Assembly: GCA_030657355.1 (NCBI GenBank) | Contig: CP131056.1 | Coordinates: forward strand, 3,554,501-3,618,500 | Direction: 5' to 3' | DNA length: 64,000 nucleotides | Source of the DNA: Radicibacter daui | GTDB lineage: Bacteria; Pseudomonadota; Alphaproteobacteria; Radicibacterales; Radicibacteraceae | Shown here: one piece after another, positions 8,230-17,935 of the stretch | How positions within the stretch are numbered: position 1 is the stretch's first letter | How the letters are laid out: every line of letters begins with the position of its first letter | Program-made: the position numbers and the translations under genes | Notes under the pieces: generated by a model | Databases searched by the model: none | Told to the model about the DNA's origin: nothing | What the model saw: the letters and a program-made list of their open reading frames with translations, nothing else

Positions 8230-10080
8230 TTAGCCGCCGGCCAGTTCTTCCCGCTTCATTTCCAGCTCAAGCCAGCGCTCTTCGGCGGCAGCATGTTCGC
8301 CATGGGCCGCCGTCAGCCGGGCGGTGGCGGCATTAAAGCCGGCAGGGTCGCGGGTATAAAAATCGGCGCCCGCCAGTTTCTTTTCCAGCGCGGCGATTTC
8401 CGCCGTCAGCTTTTCCATCTGCACCGGCAACTGGTCGAGCTCGCGCTGCTCCTTGAAGGAGAGTTTGCCGGAGGGTTTGCTGGCCGGTTTGGCCTTTGCC
8501 GCGCCACTGCTGCCGGAGGCCGGCGGCGCCACCGAGCCCACGCGGGTGTCGGACGCAAAACCATCCGTACCACGCCCGGCGATGCGCTGGTGGCGGGCAT
8601 CGGTAAAGCCGCCGGCATATTCCATCGCTTCGCCCTCCTCCACCCAGATGGTGCTGCTCACCACACGGTCGAGGAAGTCGCGGTCATGGCTCACCAGCAA
8701 GAGCGTGCCGTCATAATCGCTCAGCACTTCTTCCAGGAGGTCCAGCGTCTCCATGTCGAGATCGTTGGTCGGCTCGTCGAGGATCAGCAGGTTGGAGGGG
8801 CTGGCGAGCGCCTTTGCCAGCAGCAGGCGGTTGCGCTCGCCGCCGGAGAGCGAACCCACCGGCTGCCTCGCCTGCTTTTCATCAAACAGGAAGTCGCGCA
8901 GGTAAGAGACGACATGGCGCGGCTTGCCGCGCACCATCACCTGGTCACCGCCGCCGCCAATCTCGCTGTGCACCAGCGCATCCCACAGCGTCTGGGTCGG
9001 GTCGAGCGTCTCGCGCTTCTGATCGAGATAAACCGGCGTCAGGTTGGTGCCGAGCTTCACCTTGCCGTGGTCCGGCGCCAGATGGCCGGTCAGCATGCGC
9101 AAAAGCGTGGTCTTGCCGGCACCATTGGGGCCGACGATGCCCACCGCATCCCCGCGCTGGATACGGGTGGAGAAACTGCGGATGATCGTGCGGCCTTCAT
9201 AATCCTTGCCGATGGCCTCAGCTTCCACCACCAGCTTGCCGGAGACGGCGCCGGTCTCGATCTCCAGCGCGGCGGTACCGGCACGGGAAATCTGCGCCGC
9301 GCGCTGCTCGCGCAGGTCCCCCAGCGCGCGAAGGCGCCCCTGGTTGCGCTTGCGCCGCGCGGGGATGCCGCGCTTGGCCCATTCGGTTTCCTGCGCAATC
9401 AGCTTGTCGAGCTTGGCGCGCTCCACCTCTTCCTGCGCCCAGATGCCCTCCTGCCAGTCGGCAAAGCCGTGGAAGGGGCCATCCATGCGCCGCAGCACGC
9501 CGCGGTCGAGCCACAGTACGCCATTGGTCACGCGCTCCAGAAAAGCGCGGTCATGGCTGATGACGACCATCGCACCGCGAAAACCGGAAAGCTCCTCTTC
9601 CAGCCACTGGATGGCCGGCAGGTCGAGATGGTTGGTCGGCTCGTCCAGCAGCAGGATATCGGGCTCACCCACCAGCGTGCGGGCCAGCGCCGCGCGGCGC
9701 GCCTCGCCGCCCGAAAGCCCGTCCGTGCCGCGGGTCGGCTCAAGGCCGAGCGCATGCAGCAGCGCTTCGGCGCGGTAGGTCTCGTCCGCTTCCGCCTCCG
9801 GCAGGCCGCCGGCGGCATAATCAAGCACGGTTTTGTAGGCCGAAAGGTCCGGCTCCTGCGGCAAGTAAGCGGCGCGCATGCCGCCCTGCTGCACCCGCTC
9901 GCCCCGGTCCGGTTCGATCAGGCCGGCAACAACCTTCAGAAGCGTGGATTTGCCCGACCCGTTGCGGCCGACCAGCGCCATGCGGTCGCCGGCGGCAATG
10001 CCGAGATCGAAACCATCAAAGAGGGTCGTCTCGCCGAAACCGAGCGAGAGATCCTTGAGCGTGAGAAGCGGGTTGGCCAT
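8230..10080 (-). CDS. uup: ABC-F family ATPase, Uup-like
   Basis: Cytosolic ABC-F protein of 616 residues with no membrane domain. Uup-type members act on ribosomes or DNA structures and affect precise transposon excision in E. coli. Nucleotide-binding domain 1 has Walker A GRNGSGKST (about residue 38) and signature LSGGEARRAALA. Domain 2 has GPNGAGKTT (about 317) and LSGGERNRLLLAKAL. Walker B motifs read LLLDEPTNHLDL and LILDEPTNDLDME. The inter-domain linker is charged. The C-terminal extension from about residue 540 is a Lys/Glu-rich coiled coil, as in Uup. It faces the islet tail to tail and is an ordinary single gene. Confidence 0.93.
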   Translation of the reverse strand: MANPLLTLKDLSLGFGETTLFDGFDLGIAAGDRMALVGRNGSGKSTLLKVVAGLIEPDRGERVQQGGMRAAYLPQEPDLSAYKTVLDYAAGGLPEAEADETYRAEALLHALGLEPTRGTDGLSGGEARRAALARTLVGEPDILLLDEPTNHLDLPAIQWLEEELSGFRGAMVVISHDRAFLERVTNGVLWLDRGVLRRMDGPFHGFADWQEGIWAQEEVERAKLDKLIAQETEWAKRGIPARRKRNQGRLRALGDLREQRAAQISRAGTAALEIETGAVSGKLVVEAEAIGKDYEGRTIIRSFSTRIQRGDAVGIVGPNGAGKTTLLRMLTGHLAPDHGKVKLGTNLTPVYLDQKRETLDPTQTLWDALVHSEIGGGGDQVMVRGKPRHVVSYLRDFLFDEKQARQPVGSLSGGERNRLLLAKALASPSNLLILDEPTNDLDMETLDLLEEVLSDYDGTLLLVSHDRDFLDRVVSSTIWVEEGEAMEYAGGFTDARHQRIAGRGTDGFASDTRVGSVAPPASGSSGAAKAKPASKPSGKLSFKEQRELDQLPVQMEKLTAEIAALEKKLAGADFYTRDPAGFNAATARLTAAHGEHAAAEERWLELEMKREELAGG

Positions 10081-10155
10081 GGCCAGCGTCTATGGCCCAA
10101 CGCCCGCCTGCGCGCAAGGGGCGCCACATGCGGATCAGCCCTGTCCGCCCCGCTC

Positions 10156-10800
10156 TCAGGGCCCGGCCCCGACCGCCGCGATGAAGCCGGTATAGTTGGC
10201 GATGCTGGAAGCGGCAAAGGAAGGCCCGATGGTCGAGGGCGGTGCGACGAAGCCTGTCAGGGCCTGCGCCTCGGCAGTCGTGCGGGTGGAAGCCTGCAGC
10301 GTGGCAAGATTGTCGAGCGCCGCCGACAGCACCATTGCCTGCTGCTGGACGGGCGTAGCGGCAAAGAAGGTCGGCGCCAGCCAGGCCTGCCAGTTGTTGG
10401 TCCTGACAGCCAGCAGCTCCAGCCCGCCATCGCCAGTATAGAACGGCGCCGCCGTCGCGTCCGCCGCGCAGGTGACGGTCAGATAATTGGGGCTGGAGAG
10501 GAAATTGACCTGCAGCAGGTTGAGGTTGACCGTTACCTCGGTCCAAGGCCCCGGCGCGTAGCTGCCGAACCAGGTCTGGTACGGCGCCCAGCTGTTGGTC
10601 AGAATGGCCTGTTTGTTGGCGCCGATCTGGACGTTCGTGAGGTTGATCGCCGTATCGAGCGCGGTGAACAGGGAGGTCAGCGCCGTGAGCTGCTGGGCGG
10701 TGCAAGGGACTGCTGCGAATGGGTTGGGAACGATCTGCTGAGCATCGGCCGGGCGGGTCAGCAGGAACAGGCCCGTTACAATCAAGGCCACAAGGCGCAT
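10156..10800 (-). CDS. Secreted M35-like pseudo-peptidase, paralogue of the upstream gene
   Basis: Exported protein of 214 residues with signal peptide MRLVALIVTGLFLLTRPADA. It is clearly homologous to the aspzincin encoded just upstream: both have ILTNSWAPY at residues 67-75, the next residues run TWFGSY against TWFGAY, and both share a Cys-centred segment and a C-terminal Asn-Tyr block. The zinc-binding HExxH is absent (ALDNL lies near that place) and the GTxDxxYG block is also lost, so it cannot be a metallopeptidase of this type. A 26-nt stretch is identical in the two genes (10583-10608 and 11293-11318). ATG 10800 follows a GGGAGG site. The gap to the peptidase gene is 89 bp, on the same strand, so the two are likely co-transcribed. 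An inhibitor, chaperone or binding partner of the peptidase is possible but untested. Confidence 0.75.
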   Translation of the reverse strand: MRLVALIVTGLFLLTRPADAQQIVPNPFAAVPCTAQQLTALTSLFTALDTAINLTNVQIGANKQAILTNSWAPYQTWFGSYAPGPWTEVTVNLNLLQVNFLSSPNYLTVTCAADATAAPFYTGDGGLELLAVRTNNWQAWLAPTFFAATPVQQQAMVLSAALDNLATLQASTRTTAEAQALTGFVAPPSTIGPSFAASSIANYTGFIAAVGAGP

Positions 10801-10889
10801 GAGAACCTCCCTCTCCGGGGCAGGAACATCGACAGGAACAGGCCCGCACGGACGGAACGGCAGACAAGCCGCCCCGTCCGGCACCGGCC

Positions 10890-11510
10890 TCAGTTGATGT
10901 CTTCGTTGAAGAACTCGTAGTTGTCGGCGTTTACCACGGCGAAGGCCGGGTTGTTGGTCGCAAGCCACTGGGCTTGCTGGGTGCCGTATTCAAGATCATC
11001 CGTGCCGCCGACGGCGTGGGAGAATTCGTGAATAACGGTCCCGGCCTGCGTATCGTATCCAGCCGACGGCGGCAGGGTGAAGAAAGTGGTGCAGAACCAC
11101 ATTTCCACGTCACCATCCTGATCCAGCACGGTTGCCGCGATGTCCCCGATCTCGTCGCAGGGCGGCGTGCCGTCCGCCGGGCAATTGACCACCAGATTGG
11201 CGCTGGAGGTCAGCTTCGTGGAAATGCTGCCCATGACGTTGTTCACGCGTGTCAGCCGCCCGGCATCATAAGCACCGAACCATGTCGTGTATGGCGCCCA
11301 GCTGTTGGTCAGAATGGCGGCGGTGTTCGTTGCGATATTGTTGATGGTGTTGCCGGCCCAGGTGGTCGCGGTTGTTGCGGCGTTGCCGATGGTGGTGGCC
11401 TGTGCCCCCGAACAACCGCTGGCGACCACAATCTGCATGTTCGCGGTGGCGGTTCCGGCAATCCCAACGATGGAGGCGATAAGGGAAAGGGCAATAAGAT
11501 AACGGCGCAT
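10890..11510 (-). CDS. Secreted M35 (deuterolysin/aspzincin) family zinc metalloendopeptidase
   Basis: Exported peptidase of 206 residues. The signal peptide ends near Ala22-Ala24 (MRRYLIALSLIASIVGIAG...). The aspzincin active site is complete: HEFSH at 161-165 and GTDDLEYG at 169-176, whose Asp172 would be the third zinc ligand. Members of this family often cut at lysine and are common in fungi and scattered in bacteria. Cysteines at 33, 110, 118 and 140 could form disulfides in the periplasm or outside. ATG 11510 is preceded by GGGAG at a good distance. It is the first gene of a two-gene unit with an inactive paralogue. No other protease genes are near, and the substrate is unknown. Confidence 0.87.
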   Translation of the reverse strand: MRRYLIALSLIASIVGIAGTATANMQIVVASGCSGAQATTIGNAATTATTWAGNTINNIATNTAAILTNSWAPYTTWFGAYDAGRLTRVNNVMGSISTKLTSSANLVVNCPADGTPPCDEIGDIAATVLDQDGDVEMWFCTTFFTLPPSAGYDTQAGTVIHEFSHAVGGTDDLEYGTQQAQWLATNNPAFAVVNADNYEFFNEDIN

Positions 11511-11863
11511 GAGGGTGCTCCCTTGAGACATAAAAAAGGAGCTGGCCGCACCGTGCGTGTCCGGAACGAGGCCCGGCCAGCACGTAAAGGTTTTTTCTTG
11601 AGATATAATTTGCAATTTTAATCAGAGCGCAGGAATAGAAGCCTGCGTGCGCCCCTTTCGCGGCGGCACCGTTGCTATCTGTTGTCACAGATCAAGTCGG
11701 GGAGGCGGCGGCGGGTGTATTCTGTACGGCGACTCAGGCGGCGCCGGACCGAAGCCGGCGGCAGTTGCTGCGACCCGTCAGCCAATCCGCCTTGCAGGCC
11801 GTAGCGTCATCGGGAATGATGACGCAAAATCCAACGATACAAAGCCTTTGAGGAACGCACCCC

Positions 11864-13807
11864 ATGTCGGACAGCCCCCAGCTCATCAAGGTCAAGGACA
11901 GCATCGCCAAGGGCGCCAAGGTCACCAAGGCGCAGTACGAGACGATGTACAAGCGCTCCATCGACGATCCGGACGGCTTCTGGGGCGAGATGGGCAAACG
12001 GCTCGACTGGATGAAGCCCTACACGGAAGTGAAGGACGTCCTTTATTCGAAGGACGATGTGCGCATCCGCTGGTATGGCGACGGCACGCTCAATGTGGCG
12101 TGGAATTGCATCGACCGGCACCTGCCCAAACGCGCGCAGCAGACGGCGCTGCTGTGGGAAGGCGATGACCCCAACGTTTCGAAGCACATCACCTATGCCG
12201 AGCTGCATGAGAAGGTCTGCCGCCTCGCCAATGTGCTGAAGGCCCATGGTGTCAAGAAGGGCGACCGGGTCTGCATCTACATGCCGATGATCCCGGAGGC
12301 CGCCTATGCCATGCTGGCCTCGGCCCGCATCGGCGCCGTGCATTCCATCGTTTTTGGCGGGTTTTCGCCCGACAGCCTGAAGGACCGCCTGATCGATTGC
12401 GGCGCCACCGTGCTGATCACCGCGGATGAAGGCCTGCGCGGCGGGCGCGGCGTGCCGCTCAAGATCAATGCCGATGTCGCGCTCAAAAGCGCACCGGACG
12501 TCAAGACCTGCATCACCGTGCGCCACACCGGCGGCAAGGTTGACTGGGTCGAGGGCCGCGATGTCTGGTACCATGAGGAAATCGCAAAGGTTTCCGCCGA
12601 CTGCCCGGCGGAGGAGATGAATGCGGAAGACCCGCTTTTCATCCTCTACACCTCCGGCTCGACCGGCAAACCCAAGGGCGTGCTGCACACCACCGGCGGG
12701 TATCTCGTCTACGCCTCGATGACGCATGAATACGTCTTCGATTACCGCGAGGGCGATGTTTACTGGTGCACGGCGGATGTGGGCTGGGTTACCGGCCATA
12801 GCTACATCGTCTATGGCCCGCTCGCCAACGGCGCCACCTCGCTGATGTTCGAAGGCGTGCCGACCTGGCCGGATGCCGGCCGCTTCTGGCAGGTGATCGA
12901 GAAGCACAAGGTCAACATCTTCTATACCGCCCCCACCGCCATCCGCGCGCTGATGCGGCTGGGCGAGGATCCGGTCAAGAAACATGACCGCTCGTCCCTG
13001 CGGGTGCTCGGCTCGGTGGGCGAGCCGATCAATCCGGAAGCCTGGCTCTGGTATTACCGCGTGGTGGGCGAGGAGCGCTGCCCGGTGGTGGATACCTGGT
13101 GGCAGACGGAGACCGGCGGCATCCTCATCACCCCGCTACCCGGCGCCACCGATCTCAAGCCCGGCTCGGCCACCCTGCCCTTCTTCGGGGTGAAGCCGCT
13201 GCTGGTCGATAATGACGGCAAGCCGCTGGAAGGCGCGACGGAAGGAAATCTCTGCATTGCCGACAGCTGGCCCGGCCAGATGCGCACCGTCTATGGCGAT
13301 CACCAGCGCTTCATCGCCACCTATTTCCAGCATTTCCCCGGCCTCTATTTCTCCGGCGATGGCTGCCGGCGCGATGAGGACGGGTATTACTGGATCACCG
13401 GCCGCGTGGATGACGTGCTGAACGTCTCCGGTCACCGCATGGGCACGGCCGAGATCGAAAGCGCGCTCGTCGCCCACCCCAAAGTGGCTGAGGCCGCGGT
13501 GGTGGGCTATCCGCACGAGATCAAGGGCCAGGGCATCTATGCCTATGTCACGCTCAATGTCGGCATCGATCCGACGGAAGAGCTGCGCAAGGAACTGGTG
13601 CAGTGGGTACGCAAGGAAATCGGCCCCATCGCCAGCCCGGACCTCATCCAGTGGGCGCCCGGCCTGCCCAAGACCCGGTCGGGCAAGATCATGCGCCGCA
13701 TCCTGCGCAAGATTGCCGCCAACGAGCATGACAGCCTCGGCGACACCTCCACCCTCGCCGATCCCGGCGTGGTGGGTGAGCTGGTGGATAACCGCATGAA
13801 CCGCTGA
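11864..13807 (+). CDS. acs: Acetyl-CoA synthetase
   Basis: Activates acetate with ATP and CoA to acetyl-CoA via acetyl-AMP; cytosolic. The length of 647 residues is normal for Acs. Visible motifs are the P-loop-like [21 protein letters not shown], the hinge region [20 protein letters not shown] and the C-terminal [15 protein letters not shown], whose lysine is the usual regulatory acetylation site. The ATG at 11864 follows TTTGAGGAACG. It stands alone, divergent from the peptidase pair and followed by a strong terminator. Confidence 0.96.
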   Translation: MSDSPQLIKVKDSIAKGAKVTKAQYETMYKRSIDDPDGFWGEMGKRLDWMKPYTEVKDVLYSKDDVRIRWYGDGTLNVAWNCIDRHLPKRAQQTALLWEGDDPNVSKHITYAELHEKVCRLANVLKAHGVKKGDRVCIYMPMIPEAAYAMLASARIGAVHSIVFGGFSPDSLKDRLIDCGATVLITADEGLRGGRGVPLKINADVALKSAPDVKTCITVRHTGGKVDWVEGRDVWYHEEIAKVSADCPAEEMNAEDPLFILYTSGSTGKPKGVLHTTGGYLVYASMTHEYVFDYREGDVYWCTADVGWVTGHSYIVYGPLANGATSLMFEGVPTWPDAGRFWQVIEKHKVNIFYTAPTAIRALMRLGEDPVKKHDRSSLRVLGSVGEPINPEAWLWYYRVVGEERCPVVDTWWQTETGGILITPLPGATDLKPGSATLPFFGVKPLLVDNDGKPLEGATEGNLCIADSWPGQMRTVYGDHQRFIATYFQHFPGLYFSGDGCRRDEDGYYWITGRVDDVLNVSGHRMGTAEIESALVAHPKVAEAAVVGYPHEIKGQGIYAYVTLNVGIDPTEELRKELVQWVRKEIGPIASPDLIQWAPGLPKTRSGKIMRRILRKIAANEHDSLGDTSTLADPGVVGELVDNRMNR

Positions 13808-13826
13808 CCCTTCAGCACCGGAAGCA

Positions 13827-13860
13827 AAAAGCCCCGCGGCTCATGGCTGCGGGGCTTTTC
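13827..13860 (+). terminator. Rho-independent terminator of acs
   Basis: Stem GCCCCGCGGC / GCTGCGGGGC with a 4-nt loop (TCAT), flanked by AAAAA and TTTTCTTT. It can serve acs and, less well, the convergent SDR gene. Confidence 0.85.
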
Positions 13861-13882
13861 TTTGACTGGTCCTGAAGGGCGC

Positions 13883-14683
13883 TCAGCTTGCTTGCCGCAG
13901 CCCGGCCCGCGCCTGGATTTCCGGCATGCGGATATCCACTTCCTGCCCGTGCAGATCGGCTGCGGCCATGCTGCACAGCCAGCAGATGAGTTCCGCCGGC
14001 GCTTCAGGCGGGAAATGGTCGGCCGGCGTCATGCGCGAGACGCGGTTATCGATGCCGGAGGCACGGATCTGCTGCTGCATGCGCGTCTCCACCGTGCCGG
14101 GGCGCAGGCCGATGATGCGGATGGCGCTGCCGTCCACCTCCTGCGCGGCGGCGCGGGTCAGCATGGCGGCGCCGGCCTTACCGGTGCAGTAGGCGGCCCA
14201 GCCTTCCATCGGGTTATGGGCCGCACCGGAGCTGATATTGATGATGGCGCCGCCATTGCCCTGCGCCTGCAGCACTGGCAGTGCGGCGCGGATGCCGTGA
14301 TATGGGCCCAGCAGGTTGATCTTCAGCGCCCGCGCCCAGTCCGCCGGTTCGCTGGCCGCGATGCTGCCCATCGGGTCGATGGTGCCGGCATTGTTGATGA
14401 GGAAATCGAGCCGGCCGAACCGGTCGAGCGTGGCGGCCACCGCCGTTTCCACCTGCGTATAATCCCCCACATCGCAGCTGATCGCCCGCGCCTGCCCCCG
14501 TGCGCCCTTCGGCGCGCCGGCCGCCGCCGCGTTGATCTCGTCCACCAGTTCCAGCAGTGACCCCATATTGCGGGCGGCAAGCACCACATTGGTGCCACGG
14601 TCGGCAAAAGCCCTTGCAGTCGCCGCACCGATTCCCCGGCTGGCGCCCGTTACCAATGCCACCTTGCCCGCGTAGTCCTGCAT
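13883..14683 (-). CDS. SDR-family oxidoreductase
   Basis: Classical short-chain dehydrogenase/reductase of 266 residues. The cofactor loop TGASRGIG is near the N-terminus and NNAG at about residue 96; the catalytic residues are Ser in NISSGA, Tyr in YCTGK and the following Lys. The Arg after the glycine motif hints at NADP. The substrate cannot be told from sequence, and no pathway partners are adjacent. It is convergent with acs and separated from it by that gene's terminator. Confidence 0.88.
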   Translation of the reverse strand: MQDYAGKVALVTGASRGIGAATARAFADRGTNVVLAARNMGSLLELVDEINAAAAGAPKGARGQARAISCDVGDYTQVETAVAATLDRFGRLDFLINNAGTIDPMGSIAASEPADWARALKINLLGPYHGIRAALPVLQAQGNGGAIINISSGAAHNPMEGWAAYCTGKAGAAMLTRAAAQEVDGSAIRIIGLRPGTVETRMQQQIRASGIDNRVSRMTPADHFPPEAPAELICWLCSMAAADLHGQEVDIRMPEIQARAGLRQAS

Positions 14684-14826
14684 CTGGCTGCCCTTTCCTG
14701 GCGATGGTTGTTAACGAGGTCTTAACACCATCGCCCGCGCGCATACCAGAGTGTCAGGACGGCAAGAGCCGTCCCCGCCGGCCAAACCGCGAGGCAAATA
14801 TCTGGAATAGCTTCTTAAAAAAAATT

Positions 14827-15345
14827 TCAGCCGAAATGCATGAAGGTCATCACCGCCAGCGCGCCCAGAATGATGGCGAACACGGCGATGATGGCATGCT
14901 CCACAAGGCTGCGGCGCTCCTGCTTTTCGCGCTGGCGCTGCTCGACACGGTGCTGGCGCTCCTGGCTGCTGCGTGTGCGCCGCAGCGCCTTTTGCAGGTT
15001 GTCGCCAAGGGCAAAGGGCTTGCCGTTGCGATAGGCAATGCGAATCCCCTCGCCTCGCTCGAACAGCAGCAGATCGCGCTCCAGCATCACGCAACTGGTG
15101 CCCCCGTCGCGGCTCTGCATCTGCGCCGTTTCGGCGGCCGCCTGCAGCGTGTCGAAGCGCTTGGCCGGCACCAGCCGGTTCTCCAGTACCTGGCACACGA
15201 CAAAGAGATCGGCATCGGCATCCTGCTGCGCCTCATCCGACCACAAGCTGGTATCCACGGCACTATGGCGTGTTGCAGGACCCTGCCGTGCGGCCCCCCG
15301 GACCGGCTGCGCTGACGTTCGGACGGGATTGGTGATGCCGGCCAT
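14827..15345 (-). CDS. Hypothetical tail-anchored protein
   Basis: I do not recognise this family. The protein has 172 residues: a low-complexity N-terminus (about 1-35), a compact central domain (about 40-115) with LFVVCQVLENRLVPAKRF and RIAYRNGKPFALG, a very charged Arg/Gln/Glu helix (about 118-147), then one membrane helix at the C-terminus (about 148-168). That layout suggests a cytosolic domain tethered to the inner membrane by its tail. Neither neighbour suggests a role. Codon use is typical of the region. Confidence 0.6.
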   Translation of the reverse strand: MAGITNPVRTSAQPVRGAARQGPATRHSAVDTSLWSDEAQQDADADLFVVCQVLENRLVPAKRFDTLQAAAETAQMQSRDGGTSCVMLERDLLLFERGEGIRIAYRNGKPFALGDNLQKALRRTRSSQERQHRVEQRQREKQERRSLVEHAIIAVFAIILGALAVMTFMHFG

Positions 15346-15574
15346 GCTCGTACCCCTGCCATGCCTTGATTGCCGGCCTTGTCGAGGGGTCTTGGCGCCA
15401 CCTGATACCGGTTAGCGGGCAGATATAACGCGGGGCATTTTAGACAAAAGCGAGAATCGTATTTTTCATATAATCGTAGTCAAAATTCTATCCGACATAA
15501 ACCTGGGGCGTAGTGCTGCAACCGCTAAAACCTAACGCTGTATGATGCGGCAGCCGGTCGCAGGCGAATCATAT

Positions 15575-15599
15575 CCGGCCACGCCGGCCGGCCCTTTTT
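15575..15599 (+). terminator. Terminator-like hairpin at the 3' end of guaD
   Basis: CCGGCC-ACGCC-GGCCGG followed by CCCTTTTT. The T run is on the + strand, although guaD ends here on the - strand, and no + gene is seen upstream. Weak support. Confidence 0.25.
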
Positions 15600-16914
15600 A
15601 TGCCGCTGCGGGGCGCTGGTGCAGGCAGCGCCCGCCTGCCCAGGTGGCCACGACATTGCGCTCGTCGCCCAGCGTCATCAGTACGAACAGCTGGTCTTCC
15701 ACGCTCTCGCACTGCTCCATGCGAAACTTCATGAGCGGCGTCGCGCCCGGATCGATCACGCAGAAATCAGCTTCGCTGCCGGCATCGAGCGATCCGATAT
15801 CCGCCTCCAGCCCCAGTGCCCGCGCACCGCCCAGCGTGGCGAGGTAGAAGGCACGAAGTGCCGAGAGCACATGGCCTTGCAGCTGCATGACCTTGTAGCT
15901 TTCCCCCAGCGTCTTGAAGATCGAGAAGCTGGTGCCGCCGCCCACATCGGTACCGATGGCAAGCTTGACCGGCCGGCCGGCTTTCTGGACCGCATTGAGG
16001 TCCAGCAGGCCCGACCCGATGAAGGTGTTGGAGGTCGGGCAGTGGGCGATGATGGCGCCGGCCTCATGGAACTGGCGCAGTTCCTCCTCATCCAGCCACA
16101 CCCCATGAGCGTAGACGGCCCGCTCGCGCAGAAGGCCGTAATGGGCATAAACCTCGGTGTAGCTGCGATGCTGCGGGAACAGGCGCCTCACCGTCTCGAT
16201 CTCGGCGCGGTTTTCCGACACATGGCTCTGGATGAAGGTATCCGGCGCCTCTCTGGCCAGTGCCCCCGCCAGCTCCAGCTGCTCCTCGGTAGAGGTGATG
16301 GCAAAACGCGGGGTGATGCCATAGAGGAGCCGCCCCTTGCCGTGCCAGCGGTCGATGAGCGCCTTTGACTCGTCATAGCCCCCCTGCGCCGTATCGCGCA
16401 GGCTCGCCGGGGCATTGCGGTCCATCAGCACCTTGCCGGCGATCATGCGCAGGCCAAGGCCGTCCGCCGCGGCAAAGAACTGGTCCACCGAGACCGGTGA
16501 GGATGTGCAGAAGACGCCGGCCGTCGTCACCCCGTTCTCCAGCAACTGGCCGAGGAAAAGTTCCGCAATCAGCCTGGCATGGGCGGGGTCGGAGAATTTC
16601 TGCTCGGCGGGAAAGGTGTATTTTTCCAGCCATTCGAGCAACTGGGTGCCGAAAGCGGCAATCACTTCCATCTGCGCATAGTGAACATGGGCATCGATGA
16701 AGCCTGGCAGGATGAGATGGCCGCTGTAATCGGTGATCTGAGCCCCTGCCGGCAGCGTAGCACTGACATCCCTCCAGTCCCCGATCGAGGTAATGCGCCC
16801 TTCCTCGATCACCATGCCGCCGTCAGGCCAGTAATGCCGGCTTGCCTCGGCCCCGACCAGAAAAGGATCGTCGGCAAAGCTCAGCAGTGCGCCCCTCACG
16901 GCGGTCACGGTCAT
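15598..16914 (-). CDS. guaD: Guanine deaminase
   Basis: Hydrolyses guanine to xanthine and ammonia; a cytosolic zinc enzyme of the amidohydrolase superfamily with 438 residues. Metal-site motifs are PGFIDAHVHYAQ, QSHVSEN, IAHCPTSN and IGTDVGGG, in the order expected for GuaD, and LEWLEKYTFPAE after the first motif is typical. ATG 16914 (MTVTAVRGALL) is chosen over an upstream in-frame start at 16959 that only adds non-conserved residues. It stands alone here, with no xanthine dehydrogenase or purine transporter inside the window. Confidence 0.92.
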   Translation of the reverse strand: MTVTAVRGALLSFADDPFLVGAEASRHYWPDGGMVIEEGRITSIGDWRDVSATLPAGAQITDYSGHLILPGFIDAHVHYAQMEVIAAFGTQLLEWLEKYTFPAEQKFSDPAHARLIAELFLGQLLENGVTTAGVFCTSSPVSVDQFFAAADGLGLRMIAGKVLMDRNAPASLRDTAQGGYDESKALIDRWHGKGRLLYGITPRFAITSTEEQLELAGALAREAPDTFIQSHVSENRAEIETVRRLFPQHRSYTEVYAHYGLLRERAVYAHGVWLDEEELRQFHEAGAIIAHCPTSNTFIGSGLLDLNAVQKAGRPVKLAIGTDVGGGTSFSIFKTLGESYKVMQLQGHVLSALRAFYLATLGGARALGLEADIGSLDAGSEADFCVIDPGATPLMKFRMEQCESVEDQLFVLMTLGDERNVVATWAGGRCLHQRPAAA

Positions 16915-17117
16915 TTCATCTGGCTCCGGCAGGTGACGGGGAGTACTGGTGCGAGGCACTTCACGTTCGCGAGTGCGTGAAGCGCAACACAGCGTCGTGA
17001 GTTTTCAGGCTCACCGGCGCCGGCGTCAACGTGATAGGGTGCGTGCCTTTCCGGAAGTAAGCCCTATCTCACTGGGTGGAACAACCGGCAGCAAGAGCTT
17101 TCAAGAGAACGACCACC

Positions 17118-17765
17118 ATGGCCGAGCAGAAGAAGATCATCGCCGCCCCGCTCAGCGTCGCCACCCCGGCCGCGCCCGAAGCCGACGTCACCCGTGAAGA
17201 AGCGATGGATGCCGTGCGCACGCTGCTGCGCTGGGCCGGCGACAATCCTGTGCGCGAAGGCCTTGCCGACACCCCCAAGCGTGTGGTCGAGGCGTTTGGC
17301 GAATGGTTCGGCGGTTATGATGTCGACCCGCGCGCGTTGCTCGCGCGCACTTTCTCCGAGACCGATGGCTATGACGAGATCGTTGCCCTGCGCGGCGTGC
17401 GGTTCTCCAGCCATTGCGAGCACCACCTCGCCCCCATCATCGGCAAGGTGCATATCGGCTACCTGCCGCGTCGCCGCGTTGTCGGTATTTCCAAGCTTGC
17501 CCGCGTGGTCGAGGCCTTCGCCAAGCGCCTGCAGATCCAGGAGCGGCTGACGAGCCAGATCGCCGACACCATCCAGGACGTGCTGGATCCGCTCGGCGTT
17601 GCCGTGGTGGTTGAAGCACAGCATCACTGCATGACGACCCGCGGCGTGCACAAGCCGGGCGTGGTGATGACCACCAGCCGCATGCTGGGGTCCTTCCGCT
17701 CCAACCCGGATACAAGGCGCGAGTTCCTCTCCATGATCGAACCGGACCGGCTCAAGGCGGAATAA
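17118..17765 (+). CDS. folE: GTP cyclohydrolase I
   Basis: Converts GTP to 7,8-dihydroneopterin triphosphate, the first step of tetrahydrofolate synthesis; cytosolic decamer. The protein has 215 residues. The zinc site is formed by Cys and His in SSHCEHHL and by the Cys in [10 protein letters not shown], and [16 protein letters not shown] is conserved. ATG 17118 is used; a GTG at 17076 in frame adds 14 residues not expected in the family. It is followed on the same strand, after 170 bp, by an unknown gene. Confidence 0.95.
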   Translation: MAEQKKIIAAPLSVATPAAPEADVTREEAMDAVRTLLRWAGDNPVREGLADTPKRVVEAFGEWFGGYDVDPRALLARTFSETDGYDEIVALRGVRFSSHCEHHLAPIIGKVHIGYLPRRRVVGISKLARVVEAFAKRLQIQERLTSQIADTIQDVLDPLGVAVVVEAQHHCMTTRGVHKPGVVMTTSRMLGSFRSNPDTRREFLSMIEPDRLKAE

Positions 17766-17935
17766 CCCCGCTGCCGGGCACTTTGCGACGCCGACCCTAA
17801 CCCGGCGTGCCGGTGCCCCATACGATTGGGGCACTTGGCGCATAAGGCATCGCGCGTTAATCTCATCCGGAAGATATATCAGGAACCCTGCCCAGCCCGT
17901 TGGGCTGCCGACAACCGAGGCGGACCGCATCCCCC

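Noticed and set aside
10156-10800. Frameshifted second copy of the peptidase (pseudogene)
   Set aside because: The frame is intact with signal peptide, ribosome site and normal composition; only the zinc motifs are gone, so it looks like a selected non-enzymatic protein.
8293-10920. 875-residue open frame on the + strand
   Set aside because: Antisense to uup and the pseudo-peptidase; rich in His/Arg/Gly with no domain pattern, a typical shadow of GC-rich genes.
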